Below, in pieces: positions 1 to 5,319 of a DNA stretch of 5,408 nucleotides (position 1 is its first letter; every line of letters begins with the position of its first letter). The notes beneath the pieces are model-generated. The model had not been told where the DNA came from and did not search any database. It saw only the letters and a program-made list of their open reading frames with translations. The position numbers were made by a program, and so were the translations under genes. This DNA comes from an uncultured Eubacteriales bacterium (GTDB lineage Bacteria; Bacillota; Clostridia; Oscillospirales; Oscillospiraceae): the NCBI GenBank assembly GCA_900550615.1, contig URSX01000106.1:1-5408 (forward strand), in the 5' to 3' direction.

Positions 1-490
1 TTTCGCCGCCAACACCACCACTCTCACCACCACCGTCCCCGCCGCCACCTACACCTTGAATATCCCGGCGGACCAGGAGATTCCATTCGGGAAGACCAGC
101 ACCAACATCGGCAGTATCAGCGTAACCGATGGCACAGGTTTTGCGGAAGGAAAGAATTTAAAAGTTACACTGACTTATGATGCTTTCACATCGGAAACCG
201 TTGCTACAAAGATTCCCTTCGCTATGGGACTGAGATCATCATACTTTATCGATGATAAATACCTGCCTGTTATTGTAAAGTCTGGGGAATCAATGGTTTT
301 TGAAGGAAAGGCAACAGGTGATATTACAGAATTTATTGAGATTCACGGGAAAACTAACGGTACAAGCACAGGGTATCAAGGCACGGCAAATCAAGCCGTA
401 GTTGCAATCTCCAGCACCGACTGGGGCAAGGCCCTGGCCGGCGACTACTCCGCCACCATCACCTTCACCGCCGAAGTGGTCTCCGGCTGA
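1..490 (+). CDS. Probable exported surface protein, 5' end outside the window
   Basis: The reading frame is open from base 2 to the TGA at 488-490, giving at least 162 residues without a start. The first visible residues are FAANTTTLTTTVPAATYTLN. FAA followed by a Thr-rich stretch resembles a signal-peptidase cleavage site, so probably only a signal peptide of about 25 residues is missing; a TTG at 56 is unlikely to be the start. The rest alternates polar and hydrophobic residues, rich in T, S, G and V, and ends in DYSATITFTAEVVSG, as expected for a secreted beta-sandwich domain. There is no membrane segment or sorting signal at the C-terminus. It lies 17 nt upstream of a second exported-protein gene and is likely cotranscribed with it. 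Bases 121-360 are about 40% GC by hand count, against roughly 60-69% at the ends, with codons such as AAA, TTA, ACA and AGA that its neighbours avoid. I do not recognise the family; adhesin or pilin-like subunit is only a guess. Confidence 0.82.
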   Translation, partial: FAANTTTLTTTVPAATYTLNIPADQEIPFGKTSTNIGSISVTDGTGFAEGKNLKVTLTYDAFTSETVATKIPFAMGLRSSYFIDDKYLPVIVKSGESMVFEGKATGDITEFIEIHGKTNGTSTGYQGTANQAVVAISSTDWGKALAGDYSATITFTAEVVSG

Positions 491-495
491 GGCGA

Positions 496-502
496 AAGGC
501 GG
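496..502 (+). promoter_or_regulatory. Ribosome binding site of the second surface-protein gene
   Basis: AAGGCGG, one mismatch from AAGGAGG, ends 5 nt before the ATG at 508. It supports that start and lies in the 17-nt gap after the upstream stop codon, consistent with an operon. Confidence 0.6.
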
Positions 503-507
503 CCTGC

Positions 508-981
508 ATGAACAAGAAAACGGCCTCCCTGCTGCTGACCCTGCTGGCGGCTGTTTTGCTGGCCCTCCCGGCCCGGGCCTGGGCGGCGGACACCACCCTG
601 ACTATCCAGGTGCCCGCTTCCCACACCCTGACCCTGGCCCTGGATGCGGGCGTCCGGGTGACGGTGGACGGTGTATCTTATAAAAACGGAGACTGCATCA
701 CCATTCCCCGGCACCAAAGCCCCACTCTGACCCTCCGCCTCCCGGCGGGGGCCGTCCTGGGAAAAGCTGACTACAACGGCCGGGATGTGACCCGGGCCTT
801 GCAAGAAGGCCCCTACCGTCTGCCGCCCATGGAGTCAGACGGCCTCCTGACGGTGACGCTCCGGCCCGGAACTTCCCAGCCTGCCACCGGCGACAGCGGT
901 GCAACCCCTTACGCCCTGTGCGCATCCCTGGCCGCCGGGGCTCTCCTGACCTTGGGCCGCAGCCGCAAGAAACACCTATAA
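508..981 (+). CDS. Small exported protein with sortase-type C-terminal sorting signal
   Basis: This 157-residue protein has a classical signal peptide: N-terminal NKK, a hydrophobic core of about residues 7-20 rich in Leu and Ala, and a cleavage-like ARAWA-AD near residues 22-28. The mature part (about 27-120) is a beta-rich domain with repeated T-L-T-L patterns. The C-terminus has QPATG at 124-128 followed by D, a hydrophobic stretch at about 132-150, and the basic tail RSRKKHL. This three-part layout is that of proteins that sortases attach to the Gram-positive cell wall, although Gln replaces the usual Leu of LPXTG; it could otherwise be a plain C-terminal membrane anchor. The mature start DTTLTIQVPASHTLTL resembles that of the preceding protein (TTLTTTVPAATYTLN), so the two may be diverged partners, one free and one anchored. 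No sortase gene is in view. The ATG at 508 has the AAGGCGG site just upstream. The function is unknown. Confidence 0.85.
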   Translation: MNKKTASLLLTLLAAVLLALPARAWAADTTLTIQVPASHTLTLALDAGVRVTVDGVSYKNGDCITIPRHQSPTLTLRLPAGAVLGKADYNGRDVTRALQEGPYRLPPMESDGLLTVTLRPGTSQPATGDSGATPYALCASLAAGALLTLGRSRKKHL

Positions 982-1018
982 AAAATGCACGGAAAGGAAA
1001 CCCTTTCCGTGCATTTTT
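981..1018 (+). terminator. Hairpin terminator after the surface-protein genes
   Basis: Arms at 981-997 and 1002-1018 form a 17-bp perfect stem (core ATGCACGGAAAGG) with loop AAAC. The stem begins at the last base of the upstream TAA and ends in five T. The mirror strand also ends in six T, so it can serve the convergent recG transcript as well. Confidence 0.9.
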
Positions 1019-1037
1019 ATCGCATCAAAAAGCCCTT

Positions 1038-1075
1038 TGGCAGAAAATTCCGCAGGAATTTTCGCCAGTTTTTTT
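1038..1075 (+). terminator. Second tandem hairpin terminator, overlapping the recG stop codon
   Basis: Arms TGGC-GAAAATTCC (1038-1051, with A1042 bulged) and GGAATTTTC-GCCA (1055-1067) form a 13-bp stem with a 3-nt GCA loop, followed by G and seven T (1069-1075). The T-run faces plus-strand transcription and includes the last bases of recG (TAA on the minus strand at 1074-1076). In the minus direction the hairpin is not directly followed by a T-run, so it mainly blocks transcription running into recG from the surface-protein operon. Confidence 0.75.
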
Positions 1076-3128
1076 AGTTTAATCCCTCCGCCTTCACCGC
1101 AAACAGCGTCTCAATCCGCTCCCGCAGCGCTCCGCTCTCGGGCTTTTCCAGCGCAGGGTCCTGGGCCATCCAGCCCTTCGCCGCCTGCTGGGCCTCGTCC
1201 AATAGCGCCATGTCGCAGCTGAGGTCGGCAATTTTCAGCGCCGGCAGCCCGTGCTGCCGCTGGCCGAAGAAGTCGCCGGGCCCCCGCAGGGCCAGGTCCT
1301 CCCGGGAGATTTCAAATCCGTCGTTGGTCTTGGTCATCACCTTCAGCCGCCGCTTCGTCTCCTCCGACGGGTGCTCCGACAGCAAAATGCAGTAGCTTTT
1401 CGCCTGGCCACGGCCCACCCGGCCCCGGAGCTGGTGAAGCTGTGAAAGGCCGAAGCGCTCGGCGTTCTCCACCACCATGCAGGTGGCGTTGGGCACATCC
1501 ACGCCTACCTCCACCACCGTGGTGGCCACCAAAATGTCCCCGTTCCCGGCGGCGAAGTCTTCCATGACCTTTTCCTTTTCCTTGGGCTTCATCTTCCCGT
1601 GGAGCAGGCAGACCCGCAGGTCCGGGAACACCGTCTCCCGCAGGGTCTTGGCGTAGGCCGCGGCGGCCTTGCGCTCGTCCGGGAGCTGGTCCTCCTGGCC
1701 CACCAGCGGGCACACGATGAATACCTGATGCCCCGCCTCCACCTGCTTGCGGATGAATTTGTTGATGCGCTGGCGGTAGCTCTCGTCCACGGCAAAGGTG
1801 TCCACCTTCTGCCGCCCCGGGGGCAGCTCGTTCATCACCGACACATCCAAATCGCCGTAAATGATTAGCGCCAGGGTCCGGGGAATGGGCGTGGCCGACA
1901 GCACCAGCATGTGGGGATTTTCCGCCTTCTGCCCCAGGGCCGCCCGCTGGTTTACCCCGAAGCGGTGCTGCTCGTCGGTAATCACCAGCCCCAGCCGGGC
2001 ATAAGACACATCCTCCGTCAGCAGGGCGTGGGTGCCGATGCACAGGTCGATTTCCCCCAGGGCCAGATTTTCCAGTATCTCCCGCCGCTCCCTGGCCTTG
2101 GTAGACCCCGTGAGCAGGGCGCACCGCAGCCCGAACTTTTCAAACAGCGGCGCGAGATTTTCGTAGTGCTGCCGGGCCAGAATTTCCGTAGGGGCCATCA
2201 GGGCCGACTGCCACCCGCTCCGGGCCGCGAACCACACGCATCCCGCCGCCACCATGGTCTTGCCGCTGCCCACATCTCCCTGGCACAGCCGGTTCATGGG
2301 CCGCCCGGATCGCATATCCGCTACCGCTTCGCCGATGGCCCGCCGCTGGGCATTTGTAAGAGAGAAGGGGAGAGCTCCGTAAAATTCCTCCATGTCCGCC
2401 GCAGCGCAGGCAGGCCCCGCCACATCCACCCGCCGGGAGCGGAGCATCTGCAGCCCGCAGGAGAGAATGAACAGCTCCTCAAACACCATCCTCCGCCGGG
2501 CCAGAGCCAAAGCCTCCGCGTCCGCCGGAAAGTGGATGTTCTCGTAGGCGTATCCGCTGTGGCAGAGCCGGTGTGCCTGCCGCACTACATCCGGCAGGCA
2601 GTCCGTCAGCAGGTGGCGGCAGGCCGTAAGCCCCTGGCCCACGGCCTTATATAGAAGATTTTGGCTCACCCCGGCGGTGAGGGGGTAAATGGGCACAATA
2701 TGCCCCGTAAGCACCTGCTGTCCCTCCTGCTCCACAATGGGGTTGATCATCCGCCGGGCCAGCAGATTCCCCTCCACCTTGCCGCAGAAAATATAGGTCT
2801 CGCCCCGGTGCAGGCTGTTTTTTCGGTACTCCTGGTTAAAAAAGGTCAGGTCCAGGGCGCCGCTGTCATCCACGGCCCGGGCCTTCACCACCGTGCGTCC
2901 GCCGGAAATGCGGTTGGCGGTGGGGTCCTGGGCGATCATGGCCCGGACGCACACCGTCTCCCCAAGCTCCAGCTCCCGGATGCTCCGGGTCATGGTGCGG
3001 TCCTCGTACCGTCGGGGGAAATAGCCGATCAGGTCCTGGAGCGTGGCAATGCCCAGCTTAGACAGGGCCTTGGCCCGGGCCTCGCCGATACCCTTTATAT
3101 AGCGCACATCCGTCTGCAGATCAGCCAT
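1074..3128 (-). CDS. recG: ATP-dependent DNA helicase RecG
   Basis: RecG is a cytoplasmic superfamily 2 helicase that drives branch migration and fork regression at stalled replication forks and recombination junctions. At 684 residues it is close to the usual length (about 680-695). Visible in order: a helix-hairpin-helix-like segment (YIKGIGEARAKALSKLGI, 10-27), a wedge/OB-fold region (about 50-135), a Q-motif-like FSLTNAQRRAI (255-265), Walker A GDVGSGKT (284-291), the RecG-type Walker B DEQHRFGV (385-392), motif III SATPIPRT (411-418), motif V TTVVEVGVDVPNA (536-548), motif VI QLHQLRGRVGRG (563-574), and the C-terminal translocation (TRG) segment ending RGPGDFFGQRQHGLP (about 605-629). 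All key residues are present and the frame is intact. The ATG at 3128 has GAGGTGG 4 nt upstream. It is the second gene after the hxlR-type regulator, 9 nt away, and was probably cotranscribed and translationally coupled. Confidence 0.98.
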   Translation of the reverse strand: MADLQTDVRYIKGIGEARAKALSKLGIATLQDLIGYFPRRYEDRTMTRSIRELELGETVCVRAMIAQDPTANRISGGRTVVKARAVDDSGALDLTFFNQEYRKNSLHRGETYIFCGKVEGNLLARRMINPIVEQEGQQVLTGHIVPIYPLTAGVSQNLLYKAVGQGLTACRHLLTDCLPDVVRQAHRLCHSGYAYENIHFPADAEALALARRRMVFEELFILSCGLQMLRSRRVDVAGPACAAADMEEFYGALPFSLTNAQRRAIGEAVADMRSGRPMNRLCQGDVGSGKTMVAAGCVWFAARSGWQSALMAPTEILARQHYENLAPLFEKFGLRCALLTGSTKARERREILENLALGEIDLCIGTHALLTEDVSYARLGLVITDEQHRFGVNQRAALGQKAENPHMLVLSATPIPRTLALIIYGDLDVSVMNELPPGRQKVDTFAVDESYRQRINKFIRKQVEAGHQVFIVCPLVGQEDQLPDERKAAAAYAKTLRETVFPDLRVCLLHGKMKPKEKEKVMEDFAAGNGDILVATTVVEVGVDVPNATCMVVENAERFGLSQLHQLRGRVGRGQAKSYCILLSEHPSEETKRRLKVMTKTNDGFEISREDLALRGPGDFFGQRQHGLPALKIADLSCDMALLDEAQQAAKGWMAQDPALEKPESGALRERIETLFAVKAEGLN

Positions 3129-3132
3129 TTTG

Positions 3133-3139
3133 CCACCTC
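3133..3139 (-). promoter_or_regulatory. recG ribosome binding site overlapping the hxlR stop codon
   Basis: GAGGTGG on the minus strand ends 4 nt before the recG ATG. Its first two bases are the last two of the hxlR TGA (3138-3140). A ribosome terminating on hxlR would therefore sit on the recG site, which favours translational coupling. Confidence 0.75.
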
Positions 3140-3464
3140 ACTTCATGTCCTCCTCCGCCCAGTCCGACAGGGCCTCCAGGATGGGCAGCAGCGTCCGGCA
3201 CCGCTCCGTGGGGCGGTACTCCACCCGCACCGGCACCTCCAAAAACTCCTGCCGCTCAAGGAGCCCGTCCCGCTCCAGCTCCTTGAGAGCCGAGGACAGC
3301 ACCGTGTTGCTCACCCCGTCCAGCTTTCCCCGCAGGGCGTTGTAGCGGATGGACCCGGCATTGCACACCGCGCAGAGGATCTGCACCTTCCACTTGCCGC
3401 CAATGAGCAGCATGGCGTGCTGCAGGGGGCATTTTTCCATACAGGGGCAGTCATAGTGACCCAT
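3138..3464 (-). CDS. HxlR-family winged-helix transcriptional regulator
   Basis: This is a 108-residue HxlR-family DNA-binding protein, normally a dimer. The family signature is clear: CPLQHAMLLIGGKWKVQIL (12-30), a helix-turn-helix with recognition region about VSNTVLSSALKELERDGL (51-68), and the wing EVPVRVEYRPTE (76-87). The ATG at 3464 is chosen because AAGGAGG (3474-3480) lies 9 nt upstream; a GTG at 3488 would add 8 residues but overlaps that site. It has six cysteines (6, 8, 12, 31, 34, 89), three of them in the N-terminal CPCMEKC. Members such as YodB, HypR and QsrR sense oxidants or electrophiles through an N-terminal cysteine, so a redox role is possible but inferred. It is divergent from a LysE-type exporter across 107 bp and precedes recG by 9 nt. 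The most probable targets are the exporter and its own operon. Confidence 0.92.
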   Translation of the reverse strand: MGHYDCPCMEKCPLQHAMLLIGGKWKVQILCAVCNAGSIRYNALRGKLDGVSNTVLSSALKELERDGLLERQEFLEVPVRVEYRPTERCRTLLPILEALSDWAEEDMK

Positions 3465-3473
3465 AAGTAAGCT

Positions 3474-3480
3474 CCTCCTT
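3474..3480 (-). promoter_or_regulatory. Ribosome binding site that fixes the hxlR start
   Basis: A perfect AAGGAGG on the minus strand lies 9 nt before the ATG at 3464. The possible in-frame GTG at 3488 lies upstream of this site and so cannot use it. Confidence 0.85.
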
Positions 3481-3504
3481 ACCTGCACAGGATAATCTGC
3501 GTTC

Positions 3505-3532
3505 TTGCATTTTTCCCGAAATGCTCTATACT
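3505..3532 (+). promoter_or_regulatory. Candidate promoter of the LysE-type exporter
   Basis: TTGCAT (3505-3510) and TATACT (3527-3532, 5 of 6 matches to TATAAT) are spaced by 16 nt. The -35 is weak, which would suit an activated or repressed promoter. Its -10 is one base from the opposing -10 at 3534-3539, so RNA polymerase could hardly occupy both promoters at once, and one regulator could control both. The heptamer AAGTAAG occurs at 3465-3471 and 3542-3548 and is a possible part of an operator; this is weak. Confidence 0.45.
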
Positions 3533-3533
3533 G

Positions 3534-3562
3534 ATTATACCAAGTAAGAAAAGAGGAGTAAA
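3534..3562 (-). promoter_or_regulatory. Promoter of the hxlR-recG operon
   Basis: On the minus strand, TTTACT (3557-3562, 4 of 6 matches to TTGACA) is followed after 17 nt by a perfect TATAAT (3534-3539). Transcription would start near 3527, leaving a leader of about 60 nt before the ATG. The promoter overlaps the region just upstream of the lysE-type gene. Confidence 0.75.
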
Positions 3563-3571
3563 TAGGAAATT

Positions 3572-4189
3572 ATGAACATCTATCTCCAGGGCCTCACCAT
3601 GGGCCTTGCGTATGTGGCCCCCATCGGCCTGCAAAACCTGTTTGTCATTAACTCCGCCCTGACCCAAAAGCGCAGCCGGGTGTATATCACGGCCCTCATC
3701 GTCATTTTGTGGGATGTGTCCCTGGGCGTTGCGTGCTTCTTGGGCGCGGGGGCGCTGATGCAGGCGGTGCCGTGGCTGCAGAAGGTCATTTTGGGCCTGG
3801 GCAGCCTCATCGTCATCTATATCGGCGTCGGGCTCCTGCGTGCCAAGGCCAGCTTAGAGGGCGGCAAGGATGTGAATATTCCCATCTGGAAGCTGTTCAC
3901 CACCGCCTTTGTGGTCACCTGGATGAACCCCCAGGCCCTCATCGATGGCACCATGATGCTGGGTGCCTTCCGGGCCACCCTCCCCGCCGGCGGCGACCTG
4001 CCCTTCATCTTCGGCTTCGGCAGCGCCTCGATCCTGTGGTTTTTGACCCTGTCCACGGTGGTGTCGCTGCTGGGCAGCAAGTTCAATGAGAAAATTCTCA
4101 ATATCATCAATAAGGTCTGCGGCGCGGTAATTATCTTCTACGGCTGCAAGCTCCTGTGGAGCTTTGTAAAGCTCATGGGCTGGCTGTAA
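3572..4189 (+). CDS. LysE/ArgO-family amino-acid exporter
   Basis: This is a 205-residue inner-membrane exporter of the LysE superfamily, whose members expel basic or other amino acids. About six membrane segments can be placed: 5-27, 38-62, 68-90, 107-131, 144-168 and 178-200. The first carries the family signature APIGLQNLFVI (16-26), matching the PIGAQNAFVL type. The fourth contains TWMNPQALIDGTMMLG (116-131), equivalent to the TLLNPHVYLDTVVLIG region of LysE/ArgO, including the conserved NP and D. Length is typical (about 205-212). The substrate cannot be read from the sequence; lysine or arginine is the family default. For translation, GAGGAG at 3553-3558 is 13 nt from the ATG and AGGA at 3564-3567 is only 4 nt away, so the site is not ideal. 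It is divergent from hxlR, which probably controls it. The gene ends just before the truA leader hairpin. Confidence 0.92.
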   Translation: MNIYLQGLTMGLAYVAPIGLQNLFVINSALTQKRSRVYITALIVILWDVSLGVACFLGAGALMQAVPWLQKVILGLGSLIVIYIGVGLLRAKASLEGGKDVNIPIWKLFTTAFVVTWMNPQALIDGTMMLGAFRATLPAGGDLPFIFGFGSASILWFLTLSTVVSLLGSKFNEKILNIINKVCGAVIIFYGCKLLWSFVKLMGWL

Positions 4190-4197
4190 ATTAAGTC

Positions 4198-4226
4198 TGT
4201 TCAAACCCCTCTGTTTCTGCTATGAT
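4198..4226 (+). promoter_or_regulatory. Candidate truA promoter
   Basis: TATGAT (4221-4226, 5 of 6 matches to TATAAT) is preceded after 17 nt by TGTTCA (4198-4203), a poor -35. Transcription would begin near 4233, inside the 3' arm of the leader hairpin, giving a very short leader of about 20 nt. Confidence 0.45.
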
Positions 4227-4244
4227 TATAGCAGGAACAGGGGG
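4207..4244 (+). promoter_or_regulatory. Leader hairpin covering the truA ribosome binding site
   Basis: Arms 4207-4223 (CCCTCTGTTTCTGCTAT) and 4228-4244 (ATAGCAGGAACAGGGGG) pair over 17 bp with two G-U wobbles and loop GATT. The bases after it (ATATTTTA) are only a weak T-run, so it could be an imperfect terminator for the exporter. The 3' arm also holds AGGGGG (4239-4244), 7 nt before the truA ATG and its only plausible Shine-Dalgarno. A transcript reading through from the exporter would hide this site, while one starting at the local promoter would not. Confidence 0.6.
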
Positions 4245-4251
4245 ATATTTT

Positions 4252-4989
4252 ATGGAGAAAAATTACAAGCTGACCATCGCCTATGACGGCACCCGCTTTT
4301 TCGGCTGGGAGCATCAGCCGGACAAGGAGACGATACAGGGAAAATTAGAAGCCGTCCTGGAGCGGCTCCAGGGCCGTCCGGTGGATCTCATCGGCGCGGG
4401 CCGCACCGATGCCGGGGTCCACGCCCGGGCCATGGTGGCCAGCGTCCGCCTGGATGTGCGCCGGTCCCCGGAGGAGATTCGGGATTATATGAATCGCTAC
4501 CTTCCCGACGCCATCGCCGTCCGGGAGGTGAAGGAGGCGTCTGACCGCTTCCACGCCCGCTATAACGCCCTGGGCAAGACCTATCGCTACACCTGCTTCA
4601 CCGGCCCCGTAAAGCCCGTGTTCGACCGCAAATATGTCACCCTGCTGGACTTCTCCCCGGATATAGCAAAGATGCGCCGTGCGGCGGAAATACTCCAGGG
4701 TGAGCACGATTTCCGGGCCTTCTGCGGCAACCCCCGGATGAAAAAATCCACCGTCCGCCTGGTGGACACCATCCAAATCGAGGAGCGCAGGGACCGTATC
4801 CTTTTCACCTTCCACGGCACCGGCTTTTTGCAGAACATGGTCCGCATCCTGGTAGGCACCCTGCTGGAGGTGGGCCGTGGCCGCTGGGAGCCGGAGTACG
4901 TGCAGGAGATATTAGACAGCAAAGACCGCAAACAGGCGGGGCCCACCGCACCCCCGGAGGGCCTGTGCCTGATGAAGGTGGATTATTAA
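4252..4989 (+). CDS. truA: tRNA pseudouridine(38-40) synthase TruA
   Basis: TruA converts uridines 38, 39 and 40 of the tRNA anticodon arm to pseudouridine in the cytoplasm. The protein has 245 residues, the normal size. Visible marks: KLTIAYDGTRFFGWEHQP (6-23), the catalytic segment GAGRTDAGVHA (49-59) with Asp53 equivalent to E. coli Asp60, FHARYNALGKTYRYT (100-114) with the conserved Tyr111, GTGFLQNMVRILVGTLLEVG (189-208), and the C-terminal DRKQAGPTAPPEGLCL (225-240). Everything needed for activity is present. The ATG at 4252 is preferred over an in-frame ATG at 4222, which would add ten non-conserved residues, lies inside the leader hairpin and has no ribosome binding site. The Asn in EKNYKL is also where family members usually begin. 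It is followed by its own terminator, so it appears monocistronic or the last gene after the exporter. Confidence 0.98.
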   Translation: MEKNYKLTIAYDGTRFFGWEHQPDKETIQGKLEAVLERLQGRPVDLIGAGRTDAGVHARAMVASVRLDVRRSPEEIRDYMNRYLPDAIAVREVKEASDRFHARYNALGKTYRYTCFTGPVKPVFDRKYVTLLDFSPDIAKMRRAAEILQGEHDFRAFCGNPRMKKSTVRLVDTIQIEERRDRILFTFHGTGFLQNMVRILVGTLLEVGRGRWEPEYVQEILDSKDRKQAGPTAPPEGLCLMKVDY

Positions 4990-5001
4990 AAAATAAAAAA
5001 G

Positions 5002-5045
5002 GATATAAAAAACAGGTGAGTCTATTGCTCACCTGTTTTTATATC
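5002..5045 (+). terminator. truA terminator
   Basis: AACAGGTGAG (5011-5020) pairs with CTCACCTGTT (5028-5037) around the 7-nt loop TCTATTG, extended by A-T pairs to a stem of about 13 bp and, past one bulged A, by GATAT/ATATC. Five T (5036-5040) follow the GC part. It can also act in the minus direction because of the A-run at 5007-5012. Confidence 0.92.
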
Positions 5046-5170
5046 TCGCCCTGTGGAAATAAAACCGCAAGTGCGGTGCATGGGGAGCGGATGTCCCTGT
5101 TGCGGCGGACAAAATTTCTGCGCTGACTCACGGCGGGCGCCTCCCAATTTTGACCACGGCCACTCGCTTC

Positions 5171-5210
5171 TGCTCGCCGTCGTGCCAGTCGGTTGGCATG
5201 ACGGTGAGCA
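5171..5210 (+). repeat. 17-bp inverted repeat with hexaloop
   Basis: TGCTCGCCGTCGTGCCA (5171-5187) and TGGCATGACGGTGAGCA (5194-5210) pair over 17 positions with loop GTCGGT. The two non-Watson-Crick positions (G5176/T5205 and G5182/T5199) are G-U pairs in a plus-strand RNA but C-A mismatches in a minus-strand RNA, which favours a plus-strand transcript if the structure works as RNA. Confidence 0.7.
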
Positions 5211-5254
5211 CATCGCTGGAGGCACTGCCGTGCCGCTACACGCACACGGGCACC

Positions 5255-5278
5255 AAAACATGCCACCGGCATGTTTTT
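5255..5278 (+). terminator. Terminator-like hairpin within the hairpin-rich stretch
   Basis: AAAACATGCC (5255-5264) and GGCATGTTTT (5268-5277) form a perfect 10-bp stem with a 3-nt ACC loop, and the plus strand ends in five T (5274-5278). Only four of the ten pairs are G-C, and no promoter upstream was found, so its use as a terminator is unproven. Confidence 0.4.
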
Positions 5279-5319
5279 CTCGCTGCGCTCGTGCCCTTTC
5301 GAGCCTCTGCCCGACTTGA

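Larger units (their letters stand above)
5046..5319. other. Non-coding, hairpin-rich intergenic stretch
   Basis: No believable gene is present here. Open frames exist on both strands (for example 5053-5319 plus and 5039-5323 minus), but they are Cys-, Arg- and His-rich, show no family pattern and lack ribosome binding sites. Instead there is a chain of inverted repeats: ACCGC/GCGGT (5064-5077), an imperfect pairing of 5107-5116 with 5146-5155, a 17-bp hairpin at 5171-5210, GGCAC/GTGCC (5221-5234), and GGGCAC/GTGCCC (5248-5296) enclosing a 10-bp hairpin at 5255-5277. The GC content is high. It could be a dispersed repeat, a structured RNA or a decayed insertion; the sequence alone does not decide. 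Confidence 0.6.

Noticed and set aside
56..58. TTG at 56 as the start of the first gene
   Set aside because: The frame is open to the window edge, and the residues before it (FAANTTT...) look like the region after a signal peptide, so the true start lies upstream of the window.
1312..2124. 270-residue open frame on the minus strand overlapping recG in another frame
   Set aside because: Gly-, Arg- and Pro-rich shadow of recG; recG itself is intact with every helicase motif in its own frame.
1911..3470. Long open frames on the plus strand (1911-2654 and 2661-3470) opposite recG and hxlR
   Set aside because: They lie antisense to two clear genes, have Pro-, Gln-, His- and Arg-rich translations without family patterns, and the second runs through both genes. 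They are expected by-products of GC-rich coding sequence.
3465..3488. GTG at 3488 as the hxlR start
   Set aside because: The perfect AAGGAGG lies downstream of this GTG and is well placed for the ATG at 3464 instead.
3465..3548. AAGTAAG repeated at 3465-3471 and 3542-3548 as an HxlR operator
   Set aside because: Only seven bases in direct orientation 77 bp apart, and one copy is in the hxlR translation start region. Too weak to call a binding site.
4222..4251. ATG at 4222 as the truA start
   Set aside because: It is inside the loop-side of a stable hairpin, has no ribosome binding site, and adds ten residues not expected in TruA. The ATG at 4252 matches the family N-terminus.
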